Part shown: piece by piece, positions 25,293-33,320 of the stretch
Layout: every line of letters starts with the position of its first letter
Position numbering within the stretch: the stretch's first letter is position 1
Source of the DNA: Chloroflexota bacterium
Lineage (GTDB): Bacteria > Chloroflexota > UBA11872
Assembly: GCA_011523785.1 (NCBI GenBank)
Contig: WTFW01000134.1
Span: 1-35,309, forward strand
Reading direction: 5' to 3'
DNA length: 35,309 nucleotides
The notes under the pieces: model-generated
Database searches by the model: none
What the model saw: the letters and a program-made list of their open reading frames with translations, nothing else
Told to the model about the DNA's origin: nothing
Program-made: the position numbers and the translations under genes

Positions 25293-26399
25293 CTAGGTGA
25301 TCACCTGGGCTTCGTGCGCACTCTCGTAGTCGGTCAGCACCTCTCGTCCCTGCTCGGTGACAAGGACGAGATCCTCGATGTGGTACCCAGCGACATCCGG
25401 GTCCAGGTATGCGGGTTCGATGCAGAGGACCATGCCCGGCCGGAGCACTTCGTCGGTGCTTGGATTGAGCATGGGGTATTCGTGGAGACCCAGGCCGAGC
25501 CCATGCCCGAGATGCGCCAGTTGGAACGGTAGGCCGACTCTCCGGTAGGCGGCCTGGCACGCGGAGAACAGTTCGCGGACCTCAAGACCAGGACGAATGG
25601 CATCGAGCGTATTGACGTGGGCCTGATACAACCGGCTGTAGATGTCCAGCTGCCGGGGGCTCGGCTTGCCAACGAAGGCCGTTCGGGCCAGGTCCGACCA
25701 ATAGCCGACGAAGTTGCCCGCGACATCCGTGTGAAGGACGTCGCCAGCTTCGAGGCGCGTCGCTCCAGGGCGCGCGTGCCACTCGAAGGACCGAATTCCG
25801 GTGCCAAGGAACATGAAGTTCAAGACGTCGGCCCCGGCCGCGGTCACGCCGGCGGTGATGTCGTCCGCGACCTTCTTTTCAGGTTCGCCGACGGTCGCTC
25901 GCTCGAAGGCGCGGCGAATCGCGCGTTCGGTCGAGCGGCCGGCCGCGGCGAGGGCATTGACCTCCTCCGGCGTCTTGATCATTCGGGCGCGGTCCAGCAA
26001 GTCGCCGCAGTCGACGAACGTGGCGCCAGCGAGTCGCTTACGCAGTTGGTTGACATAACCACTTGGAAGGGAGTGCATCTCAAGTCCCAGTCGGCCCTTG
26101 GCAAGACCCTTCTCCTCGACGACATCCGCCAGGAGATCGATCGGCGAGGTGACGAACTCCGTGTAGGCGCGCATGTCCTCGACTTGACAGTCGTCCCGGC
26201 ATGCCACGTCCTCACCCTTGCAGACGACGATCGCCGGGTCTCCTTCAGCGGGCCACACCAGCAGTGCCAACCGGTCGGGAATAAGGCGCTGCATGACCAT
26301 CCGAGCGCCCGAGAGGTAGGAGACGTTCTCCAATGAACTGGCGATTACGCCATCCATTCCCGACTCGGCGAGAAGGGTTTCGAAGCGCTTTAGGTTCAT
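25293..26399 (-). CDS. M24 family metallopeptidase (Xaa-Pro aminopeptidase-like)
   Basis: 368 residues; ATG at 26399 with GAGGAG nine bases upstream. It has an N-terminal creatinase-type domain (about 1-130) and the pita-bread catalytic domain. The five metal ligands can be placed: Asp in HTDVAG, Asp in SDLARTAF, His in LGHGLGLGLHE, Glu in CIEPAY and Glu in YHIEDLVLV. Known members cleave Xaa-Pro peptides or C-N bonds in creatine-like compounds. It is cytoplasmic. It follows the GNAT gene on the same strand at 61 bases. Confidence 0.92.
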   Translation of the reverse strand: MNLKRFETLLAESGMDGVIASSLENVSYLSGARMVMQRLIPDRLALLVWPAEGDPAIVVCKGEDVACRDDCQVEDMRAYTEFVTSPIDLLADVVEEKGLAKGRLGLEMHSLPSGYVNQLRKRLAGATFVDCGDLLDRARMIKTPEEVNALAAAGRSTERAIRRAFERATVGEPEKKVADDITAGVTAAGADVLNFMFLGTGIRSFEWHARPGATRLEAGDVLHTDVAGNFVGYWSDLARTAFVGKPSPRQLDIYSRLYQAHVNTLDAIRPGLEVRELFSACQAAYRRVGLPFQLAHLGHGLGLGLHEYPMLNPSTDEVLRPGMVLCIEPAYLDPDVAGYHIEDLVLVTEQGREVLTDYESAHEAQVIT

Positions 26400-26460
26400 T
26401 TGGCGTCGCTCCTCAGCAGGGCCTGGTTAGTGTGGCCCGGCGGCGGTGGCCGCTCTGGGA

Positions 26461-27060
26461 CTAAACGTGGCCATCCTGGGCTTTCTTAGCAGCTGGGTCC
26501 GCGCAACTGTCTGCCCGCAGCGTCCATTCGTCGCGAAATACGGCGTAGTACACCAGGTCCACGTGCTCGTCTCGCATTTTCCAATGGCCGCGCAGCACGC
26601 CCTCGCGCGTCATGCCCAGCCTCTCCATCACGCGCCAGGACCGCGTGTTGTCCACGTGCGCGCGGGCGTACACCTTGTGCAACCTGAAATGCCGGAATCC
26701 CCAGTCCACAACCGCGCGAGCGGCCTCCGTGGCGAGTCCTTGTCCCCACCAGCGCCGGCCTAGGAGGTAGCCCAACTCCGCAGTTTCATGCTCAGGATTC
26801 AGTTGCAGACTGAGGCCTCCAATGGCCCGCGGACCAAAAGTGATGGCGAATTCCGCACACCGGGACCAGTCGGTTCGCATTTGGCGAATGACGAAGTCCA
26901 GCGCGTCTTGGCGCGTGTACGGATCCGGCAGCGGCCGGAAGCGCGCGACTTCAGGATCCGACGCGTAGGCCCGGACGTCGTCGACATCGCTGAGCTCGAA
27001 CGGCCGCAACAGCAAGCGTGCCGTTCGCAGTTCAACTGGCTTGTCCTGGTCGCCGTGCAT
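26461..27060 (-). CDS. GNAT acetyltransferase, RimJ/RimL type
   Basis: 199 residues, the usual size. The RimJ/RimL pattern is clear: LRTARLLLRPFELSDVDDV at the start, IGGLSLQL, ELGYLLGRRWWGQGLATEA with the acetyl-CoA loop in R/Q-x-x-G-x-A form, and NTRSWRVMERLGMTREG near the end. It should acetylate an amine from acetyl-CoA, perhaps a protein N-terminus or a small molecule. It has a divergent start from the enolase-superfamily gene and precedes the M24 gene on the same strand, so it may share a transcript with it. Confidence 0.9.
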   Translation of the reverse strand: MHGDQDKPVELRTARLLLRPFELSDVDDVRAYASDPEVARFRPLPDPYTRQDALDFVIRQMRTDWSRCAEFAITFGPRAIGGLSLQLNPEHETAELGYLLGRRWWGQGLATEAARAVVDWGFRHFRLHKVYARAHVDNTRSWRVMERLGMTREGVLRGHWKMRDEHVDLVYYAVFRDEWTLRADSCADPAAKKAQDGHV

Positions 27061-27177
27061 CAGTGCATCTCGGTTCGAAAGGCGAGAGTCAACGCCCCAC
27101 TCAGCTCACGCCGTCTGCCGCTACGGTCCGTGGCTGAATGGTACGCCGGGATCGGCCGGCCGTACCTGGACATGCGA

Positions 27178-27203
27178 CACTCCCGCCGAAGTCTGCGGGA
27201 GGT
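27178..27203 (+). promoter_or_regulatory. hairpin sequestering the ribosome site of the enolase-family gene
   Basis: CTCCCGC at 27180-27186 pairs with GCGGGAG at 27195-27201 (7 perfect pairs, 8-base loop). The outer CA/TG can add two pairs past one bulged G. The GGGAGG ribosome site at 27197-27202 lies in the 3' arm, 10 bases before the ATG at 27213. Folding would hide it, so translation may be controlled by structure. Whether this is regulated is not shown. Confidence 0.45.
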
Positions 27204-27212
27204 GTGGCTGCC

Positions 27213-28463
27213 ATGAAGATCGTGTCGGTAGAACAGATTCCGGTGGACGCCGGACACACGGAGCGTCCGGGTCGGCAGATGCGCCGCAAGTGCGCGGACT
27301 GGTCGATCATCGAGGTGTGCAAAGTCACGGCCGACAACGGGCTGGTTGGCTGGGGCGAAACGGTCCCGCACTACACCTGGGGCCGGGTGTCCGACGAAGC
27401 CGCCGAGCGAGCGATCGGGCGCAACCCGGCCGAACTGATGTGGGACGACGGTTGCGGGGCGGGCTTGCAGCAGGCGCTGTTCGATCTCACCGGCAAGGCG
27501 CTTGGCGTACCGTCGTATCGCCTGATCGGTCATAAAGTGCGCGACTGGTGCCCGATCGCCTGGTGGTGCTGGGATATGCCGGCTGACGAGTGGGTGGGTG
27601 AGACGCAGGACGCCGTGGCGGCCGGGTACGCCAGCTTCAAGCTGAAGGCGCGGCCCTGGCACGACCTACGGGCGGCAACGCAGGCAATCAGCGATGCGAC
27701 GCCGGACCACTGCGTGTTCGACCTGGACTTCAACAGCTTGCTGGTGTCGGCAGGGCAGGCGCAGCACGTACTGGCTGACCTGGAGACGTTTCCGAAGGTG
27801 CACTTCTTCGAGACACCGATTCCGCAGCACGACGTGGAAGGCAACCGCTCGCTGCGGGCGAAGCTGCGGCGGCCGGTGGCCATGCACTTTGACAACCCGC
27901 CGTTCCTGACAGCGGTCAAGGAGGGCGTTTGCGACGGCTGGGTGCTGAACCAGGGGGCGGCGCGCACCGTGCACCAGGCGGCGCTGGCGGATGAGGCGAA
28001 CATGCCGCTGTGGCTCCAGCTTGTGGGTACCGGGATCACCACGGCATTCACAGCTCACCTGGGCGCGGTGCTGCCGGCGGCTCAATGGCCGGCCATCACG
28101 TGCCTGAACACCTACCGGGACGATCTGATTCGAGAGCCGCTGGAGATCCGACGCGGTCACATGCGGGTTCCGGAATCGCCGGGCCTGGGGATCGAGGTGG
28201 ACGAGGAAGCCCTGGAACGGCTGCGGCGGCCGGACATTTCGCCGCACGAGCTGCCGCGCATGATTCATACCGTGCGCTGGGCGGAGGGATCTTCGGCGGC
28301 GTACACGGAGCACGACGACATGGAAGCCGACTTCCTGGCGGGCAGCCGGCCTGGATTCGAGCGGGGCGTATCCCTGACGACCGAAGAGGATGACGGGAGC
28401 CCGGCGTTTGACGAGCGGTGGCAGCAGGTGCGGCAGGCCGGAATCCTGACGCGGTACGAGTAG
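27213..28463 (+). CDS. enolase-superfamily enzyme (mandelate racemase-like)
   Basis: 416 residues from the ATG at 27213. The N-terminal capping domain (about 1-125) is followed by the modified TIM barrel. The catalytic K-x-K pair is at Lys143 and Lys145 (SFKLKARPW), metal-binding Asp170 or Asp172 lies in FDLDFNS and Glu200 in FETPIPQ. A third acidic ligand near HFDNPP would be expected. Such enzymes racemise, epimerise or dehydrate acid sugars; no substrate is predictable. It is a single gene, with no partner on the plus strand before a long gene-poor interval. Enolase paralogues are abundant in SAR202 Chloroflexota, which fits the suspected source. Confidence 0.88.
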   Translation: MKIVSVEQIPVDAGHTERPGRQMRRKCADWSIIEVCKVTADNGLVGWGETVPHYTWGRVSDEAAERAIGRNPAELMWDDGCGAGLQQALFDLTGKALGVPSYRLIGHKVRDWCPIAWWCWDMPADEWVGETQDAVAAGYASFKLKARPWHDLRAATQAISDATPDHCVFDLDFNSLLVSAGQAQHVLADLETFPKVHFFETPIPQHDVEGNRSLRAKLRRPVAMHFDNPPFLTAVKEGVCDGWVLNQGAARTVHQAALADEANMPLWLQLVGTGITTAFTAHLGAVLPAAQWPAITCLNTYRDDLIREPLEIRRGHMRVPESPGLGIEVDEEALERLRRPDISPHELPRMIHTVRWAEGSSAAYTEHDDMEADFLAGSRPGFERGVSLTTEEDDGSPAFDERWQQVRQAGILTRYE

Positions 28464-28491
28464 TACGTAACTTTACATAACGCGTACATAA
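28464..28491. repeat. three helically spaced TAC(A/G)TAA motifs
   Basis: TACGTAA at 28464, TACATAA at 28474 and TACATAA at 28485 lie directly after the enolase-family stop codon, spaced 10 and 11 bases. On the other strand one copy reads TTATGTAAAGT, close to a XerD half-site as known from Bacillus dif. They lie in the same orientation, so they do not form a recombination site alone. Confidence 0.45.
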
Positions 28492-28874
28492 TGCGGGGAA
28501 TGTAGGACTCGGAAACTCGGAGTGCCTTTGGCGGATGCGCGAGGGGCCGGGGTGCGACCGGGCTGCGTCAAATGCACTGCCGCGGGGCACAATCCCGAGC
28601 GAGTCGACGGCGGTGACGGTTGGTACGCACCGGGCGAAATCCGCGCCAAGGGATCCGACGAGGTCGCCGCCTGCCGCCGGCGACACTCTTTCCGACCCAT
28701 ACTGCGGCGCCGAGTGGCGATGACGTAACCGCTTGTGCGGAGCACTTGGCGCGGCCAGAGCGCGCTCTGAGTTCCAGGTCAGCGTTGAGCGCCGATCCCG
28801 GAAGCTCCAGGGCTGGAAGACGCTCGTCCGGTCAGCGCCGGTGGCGGCCTGACTGGCTGGACCTTGTGTTCATT

Positions 28875-28902
28875 AATAGAACTAATACACATTAGTTCTA
28901 TA
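28875..28902. other. dif-like recombination site candidate
   Basis: A 28-base site with 11-bp arms AATAGAACTAA and TTAGTTCTATA around the 6-base centre TACACA. The arms match in inverted orientation at 10 of 11 positions. The strict palindrome is 28876-28886 with 28891-28901. The layout 11-6-11, the inner TAA/TTA edges and the asymmetric centre are those of Xer target sites; the E. coli dif centre, read on one strand, is TATACA. A Xer-like recombinase gene starts 407 bases away. An operator or plain hairpin remains possible. Confidence 0.6.
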
Positions 28903-29218
28903 AGTCTAATCTCATGGCACTCGGGCGGGGTCATGCAGGGCGCGGAGTGTCCGACGGTCCTCACGGGGTTGGTGTGCATGGCTTGTTTCGGCGCTCTCCA
29001 GATAGCCGTGGACTCAGCGGGTCGGCGGAACCCCGGTAACGACTGGGTGACCAGGGATCGACCATGGGCCTATGACGCCCGAGCCTCCTGTCCTGCCTTC
29101 ACGCTCGACATGAACCGTGCGTCGTCTGAGGCTTCCTGAAGGCCGACGAGCCTGAATTCCGAGCGAATTCGCGAAGTGCCGCGGGGTAGCGAGCGGTCGT
29201 ACAGGTTCGAAAAGTCTC

Positions 29219-29247
29219 GTGACAGAGTTGACGGGGCGCGCTAGATT
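29219..29247 (+). promoter_or_regulatory. candidate sigma70-type promoter before the recombinase
   Basis: GTGACA at 29219-29224 and TAGATT at 29242-29247 stand 17 bases apart, matching the -35 and -10 consensus at 5 and 4 of 6 positions. Transcription would begin about 55 bases before the recombinase ATG. Confidence 0.35.
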
Positions 29248-29308
29248 CAAAGTTCCCACTGTGTCGTGGGGGTACCGGTAGTGCACAGGTGAATCGGGAT
29301 TGGAGGCC

Positions 29309-30316
29309 ATGAGCCAGACCTTGCAAGCCGCAACGGCAGACTTTCTGGGCGCCATGCGTGCCAAGTCGCCGAGCACGAGGGCGACCTATGGGACTGGTCT
29401 GCGGCGTTTTCTGGCCTGGCGGGGTACGGAGACGCCGCTGGACGAGTTGGACGACAGCGTGCTCGAGCGGTTTTACCTGGAGTTGGTGGATGAGTTCGGA
29501 CGCGAGCGGCAGGCGACGATCTCGACCTACCTGGCGGCGGTTCGCGCCTTTCTGAGGCATTGCCTGCGCTCCGGTGCGTTAGACGGGGTCGAACTCGAGC
29601 GGGCGGTCGAGCGATTACGTGCGGTTCGCGACAAGCCCGGATACCGGACGCCGCGGGTCGAGAACGGGCTGGCGCTGATTGTTGATTATGTCAAGAACGA
29701 ACTGCCAGGACTGATTGCCGAATCAGCGTCAAGAGACGCCCGGCTCCGGGTTTATCGGGACCGAGCGTTGCTACTCCTGCTGTTTACCACCGGCATGCGG
29801 CGGCGCGAGGCGGCTCGATTGGACCGAAGAGACGTGGATGACGGGCAGGCGCAGCAGGCGCTGATTACCGGGAAGGGCGACCGGGAGCGCGTGGTGTTTT
29901 TCGACGACGACACGCGTGAAGCGATTCGCGCCTACGTCGAGGCACGGCACGACGCCAGTGCGCCTCTGTTCATTCGGCATCACGGGAAGCCCAAGAATCC
30001 TGGTCGTGCGGGCGAGCGGCTGCGGTTATCGCCGCAGTCGATCTGGAAGATCGTGAAGACCTATGCCAAAGCGGTGGGCGTGCCGGCCACGACGCATGAC
30101 TTCCGGCACCTAAAGGCCACGTCGCTACTCAATCGGGGCGCAAACCTCTCGGAGGTCCAGGACATCCTGGGGCACGCCTCGCCGGACACGACAAAGCGCA
30201 TCTACGCGCACTATGAAACCGCCAAATTGCGCGAGGCGTTCGATCGATACAGCCCGTCGGTGGAAGAGGCCGCAGCGGCGGCGCGCAAGGGCCGGTCGCT
30301 GGCGGGGTCACGGTAA
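29309..30316 (+). CDS. Xer-like tyrosine recombinase
   Basis: 335 residues from the ATG at 29309, with GGAGG two bases before it (a TTG at 29300 is the alternative). An N-terminal SAM-like core-binding domain (about 5-95) is followed by the catalytic domain. The active-site set is complete: Arg164 in TGMRRREAARL, Lys189 in ITGKGDRER, His263 and Arg266 in HDFRHLKATSLL, His289 in ILGHASPDTT, and nucleophile Tyr299. It has no phage-integrase N-terminal arm-binding extension. A dif-like site lies about 400 bases upstream and no phage, integron or IS genes are near, so a chromosome-resolution or resident single-recombinase system is likelier than a mobile integrase. The next gene starts six bases after the stop. 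Confidence 0.93.
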   Translation: MSQTLQAATADFLGAMRAKSPSTRATYGTGLRRFLAWRGTETPLDELDDSVLERFYLELVDEFGRERQATISTYLAAVRAFLRHCLRSGALDGVELERAVERLRAVRDKPGYRTPRVENGLALIVDYVKNELPGLIAESASRDARLRVYRDRALLLLLFTTGMRRREAARLDRRDVDDGQAQQALITGKGDRERVVFFDDDTREAIRAYVEARHDASAPLFIRHHGKPKNPGRAGERLRLSPQSIWKIVKTYAKAVGVPATTHDFRHLKATSLLNRGANLSEVQDILGHASPDTTKRIYAHYETAKLREAFDRYSPSVEEAAAAARKGRSLAGSR

Positions 30317-30322
30317 GGCGCA

Positions 30323-30679
30323 ATGGCTACCGAGCATCGGCGTCATGTCAGCGGGCTGACCACGACAGCTCAGGTGGCACCTGAGGCAATCTGGTTGTGC
30401 CGGGTGTGCCACCGGACCAACGCGCGGGGGTGGCAGGTGTGCCGGTTGTGCGGCGCGGAGCGCCCGGCGCGTCACGCTTGGATGAAAACGCGAGTGTTTC
30501 GTTTGCTGGCGTTTCTGCTGGCAGCCGTCGGCAGCGGGGCGATCGGGGTGGTGGTGCTGAGTGCGTGGGGAGCGGTGGTCAGCGGGCCGTGGGTGCTTCC
30601 GGCCATTGCGATCTGGGTGCTTGGATGCCTGGCGGTCCTGGTCGTTGTATCGATGAGGCAGGCGTTGAGCGGCGGTTAG
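30323..30679 (+). CDS. RanBP2-type zinc-finger membrane protein
   Basis: 118 residues. Residues 24-43 match the RanBP2 finger consensus exactly: W24-x-C26-x2-C29-x3-N33-x6-C40-x2-C43. Two hydrophobic membrane segments follow at about 58-80 and 87-110, so the finger is likely cytoplasmic. AAGGCG lies just before the ATG, and the gene begins six bases after the recombinase stop, implying co-transcription. RanBP2 fingers bind RNA or proteins. In bacteria they often sit on small membrane proteins of unknown role. The C-terminal end overlaps the converging ceramidase-like gene by four bases. Confidence 0.75.
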   Translation: MATEHRRHVSGLTTTAQVAPEAIWLCRVCHRTNARGWQVCRLCGAERPARHAWMKTRVFRLLAFLLAAVGSGAIGVVVLSAWGAVVSGPWVLPAIAIWVLGCLAVLVVVSMRQALSGG

Positions 30680-31992
30680 TGGTCAGCGAACAGCTGACTT
30701 AGCGAGTTCAGCGCGGCCGCGCGCAGGTTGTCTCCGCTGACGGGATCCCAGGCGGCGTGGTGGCCATACCAACGATGGGCGTCGTCGACTTCGTAGCCGC
30801 CGGTGGCCATGGCGCGGCGGGTGGGGGTGTAGCCGACGAGGCCGTTGCTCCAGCCGGCGATCATTAGCTCAGGCGACGTGGTCTGCGTTCGGAGGGCGCG
30901 GCCGTCTTCCGAAAAGAACTCGGATGGGATGGCAACCAGAGCAACGTCACCGATCCGCAGGGCCTGGATGTCGACGGAGAGGTCGGGGCCGTCGGATGGC
31001 TTCCAGTCAAGGACACGCCGGGCGAAGTCGACCTGGTGCCACTGGATGCGCAGGCGTTGCGCGGTTCCGGTTGTGGACTCGAGGGCGTGCTGACCCTCGG
31101 CGAGGATTCGCCGGGCTTCTGCCTGGCTGATTGGTTCGGCGTAGTTGAGGTCGGCTGGCGCGGAGGCACTGCCCGCGCACGTCGTGGAGGACTGGCGCAG
31201 CTGCGAACGGAGTTGCAGGACCGTGCGGCCGAGGGCGACGCCGTGATGGCGGGCGTTGGAGACGCTGCGGTAGCCGGCGCCGTCGAAGCGCTGATTGACA
31301 TCGCCGCCGGCGCCGTTGACGTACAGGCAGGGCGCAGCGGTGACCTCGCTGACGGTGCGGCGCATGTGGCCGGGGTAGTCGGAGGTGCTGACGCATTCGC
31401 GTGAGCCGGTGGGGTGGCAGCTGTAGTTGACCAGGGTGACGACGGGATTGCCGTCGGCCCCACGAAACTCAGCCACGACGACCGCCGCGTCGATGTCGTC
31501 GATGTGGCCGTCCTCGGGTCCGCCGGGGCGGAAGGCGGCCGAGCGGCGATTGGCGCCGACGTACGACTCGCCGCGGGCCAGCCACAGGTCGGCCGTGACC
31601 AGGCGGCCCAGCGCCGCAACAGCCGCGTCAACTGCAGCTTCTTCGACGGAGTTCAGGTAGTCGGGATCTTTCTCACCCATCCCTGGGAGCACGCCGGTTT
31701 CGGGACCGCCGTGGGTGTGGGTGCAGGTCCACATCTGGTTCGCACCCGGCACGCCGGTGGCTGCCGTCGCACTGGCGCGGAGGTCGGCCAGGTGCTCGGT
31801 GGTGAAGCCGATCAGGTCGAAGCTGAAGAGCAGCAATGTCCGATCGCCGTCGGAGGCGGCGAGGACGCCGACCTCCAGCGGTTCAAGAGAGCCAAGGCTG
31901 GCGCCGAAGCGGAAGCCGAAGCCGCTGAGGTCGATGCCGGGCGGTGGGGTGATGTCACGGCGGGCGAATCCGACCCGGAGCTGGCTGGTCAT
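30676..31992 (-). CDS. neutral/alkaline ceramidase N-terminal domain protein
   Basis: 438 residues. It matches the N-terminal catalytic domain of neutral ceramidases: VGFARRDITPPPG at the start, the zinc-binding THTHGGPETG, NYSCHPTG and NGAGGDVNQRF. In known ceramidases these hydrolyse the amide bond of ceramide. It lacks a signal peptide and the C-terminal Ig-like domain of the secreted enzymes, so it may act in the cytoplasm on another amide. Such short forms are common in Planctomycetes and Chloroflexota without a proven substrate. Its ATG overlaps the hflX stop (ATGA), so it is the last gene of the dapF-dapL-hflX operon. Confidence 0.88.
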   Translation of the reverse strand: MTSQLRVGFARRDITPPPGIDLSGFGFRFGASLGSLEPLEVGVLAASDGDRTLLLFSFDLIGFTTEHLADLRASATAATGVPGANQMWTCTHTHGGPETGVLPGMGEKDPDYLNSVEEAAVDAAVAALGRLVTADLWLARGESYVGANRRSAAFRPGGPEDGHIDDIDAAVVVAEFRGADGNPVVTLVNYSCHPTGSRECVSTSDYPGHMRRTVSEVTAAPCLYVNGAGGDVNQRFDGAGYRSVSNARHHGVALGRTVLQLRSQLRQSSTTCAGSASAPADLNYAEPISQAEARRILAEGQHALESTTGTAQRLRIQWHQVDFARRVLDWKPSDGPDLSVDIQALRIGDVALVAIPSEFFSEDGRALRTQTTSPELMIAGWSNGLVGYTPTRRAMATGGYEVDDAHRWYGHHAAWDPVSGDNLRAAALNSLSQLFADH

Positions 31993-33320
31993 GGCGAGGT
32001 CGCCGTTTCAACCCGGTAGGAGTCGAATCGCCCGGCCAGGGCAGCCGGCACGGCGCCGCGAAGGCGGGTTCCGGACTCGCCGAATGACTCGTCCTGGACG
32101 TTTCCGTGCTCGTGAAATAGGGCCACGAGGCGGCCGTCGTCGTAGGGGATTTCGACCTCTATGTCGACCGTGCTGACCTTGTGGATATCGGCCAGCCGCT
32201 GGAGAAGGTCGTCAATTCCCTCGCCGGTGGTCGCCGAGACGGCCACGGCGTTGGGGTACTCGGCAAGGTCGGGCGCCGGCGCCATGTCGACCTTGTTGAG
32301 CGCCGTGACGATTGGTCGGCGGCCGGCGCCAATCTCGCGAAGCGTGTCGTGAACGACCTCGACCTGGCGGTCGAATGCAGGGTTGGCCAGGTCGACGACG
32401 TGGACGAGGATGTCGGCCTCGAGCGCCTCCTCAAGGGTGCCCCGAAAGGCCTGGACGAGGCGGGTGGGCAGGCGCTGGATGAAACCGACCGTGTCGGTTA
32501 CCAGGATCGCGCCGCCACCCCGCAGGTCGACGCTGCGGGTGGTGGGATCCAACGTGGCGAAGAGGCGGTCTTCGGTGAGGACGCCGGCACCTGTGAGGGC
32601 GTTGAGGAGGCTGCTCTTGCCAGCGTTGGTGTAGCCGACCAGAGCCGCCGTGAGGAAGCCGGACTCGCGCCGGCGGGCGCGGCCCCTGGCGCGGCGAGCG
32701 CGTACAGCGTCCAGCCGCTTGTCCAGCATGGCCATGCGGCCGCGATAGAGGCGGCGGTCGGTTTCGATCTGCGTTTCGCCAGGACCGCGGAAGGGTCCGA
32801 CGCCACCGCGCTGTCGCGAAAACTGGACCCAGAGTTCGGAAAGCCTGGGTAACAGGTATTCCAACTGGGCGCGTTCGACCTGGAGGTGGCCCTCCACGGT
32901 GCGGGCGCGGGCGGCGAAGATGTCGAGGATGACGCCGGTGCGGTCGAGGACCTTGCCCTTGAAGGCGTTCTCCAGGTTGCGTTGCTGTCGGGGCCTGAGG
33001 TCGGCGTCGATCACCAGGACGTCGGCATCGTGGGTGCGGGCGAGGGTAATGGCGTCATCAAGCTGGCCGCTGCCCATGAGCGTGGCGGCGACGGGCCGGC
33101 GGATGCGGAGGAGGGTTCGTCCGACGACCTGGGCGCCGGCGGTTTCGACGAGTTCGGCGAGTTCGTCGAGGGAGGCATCGGCGGGCCAGTCGCCGAGTTC
33201 GGGAAGGCCTTCGAGACCGACCAGGAAGGCGCGTTCGGGGCGTGCATCGAGCAGCCGTCCGGAAACATCCGTATCGGACGGTCCGGTTTGGGAGCGGCCG
33301 TTAGAAGCTGACAGTGGCAA
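31989..33320 (-). CDS. hflX: ribosome-associated GTPase HflX
   Basis: About 443 residues from a TTG at 33320, with GGAG four bases upstream; an ATG at 33338 is an alternative and a still longer frame to 33407 overlaps dapL by more than 100 bases. The N-terminal HflX domain contains ATLMGSGQLDDA and FAARARTVEGHLQVERAQLEYLLPRL. The glycine-rich GVGPFRGPGETQIETDRR is the HflX signature. The G domain has GYTNAGKSS (P-loop), the switch DTVGFI, and NKVD. HflX splits stalled 70S ribosomes and rescues them under heat and antibiotic stress. The short overlap with dapL suggests coupling. Confidence 0.93.
   Translation of the reverse strand: MPLSASNGRSQTGPSDTDVSGRLLDARPERAFLVGLEGLPELGDWPADASLDELAELVETAGAQVVGRTLLRIRRPVAATLMGSGQLDDAITLARTHDADVLVIDADLRPRQQRNLENAFKGKVLDRTGVILDIFAARARTVEGHLQVERAQLEYLLPRLSELWVQFSRQRGGVGPFRGPGETQIETDRRLYRGRMAMLDKRLDAVRARRARGRARRRESGFLTAALVGYTNAGKSSLLNALTGAGVLTEDRLFATLDPTTRSVDLRGGGAILVTDTVGFIQRLPTRLVQAFRGTLEEALEADILVHVVDLANPAFDRQVEVVHDTLREIGAGRRPIVTALNKVDMAPAPDLAEYPNAVAVSATTGEGIDDLLQRLADIHKVSTVDIEVEIPYDDGRLVALFHEHGNVQDESFGESGTRLRGAVPAALAGRFDSYRVETATSP

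Larger units (their letters stand above)
28464..29308. other. gene-poor 845-base interval with two AT-rich islands
   Basis: No convincing gene is seen on either strand. Short frames here lack ribosome sites, family patterns and typical codon use. It contains the TAC(A/G)TAA cluster at its left end, a GC-rich middle, a 28-bp palindromic dif-like site at 28875-28902 and a likely promoter for the recombinase at 29219-29247. The long unannotated tract in otherwise dense DNA supports a structural role. Confidence 0.7.

Noticed and set aside
28864-29139. 91-residue frame over the dif-like palindrome
   Set aside because: No ribosome site, no family pattern and unlike codon use. The first residues come from the palindrome itself.
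29205-29225. GGTTCGAAA resembling a tRNA T-loop
   Set aside because: The flanks cannot form a T stem, acceptor stem or anticodon arm, so it is not a tRNA or an attachment-site fragment.
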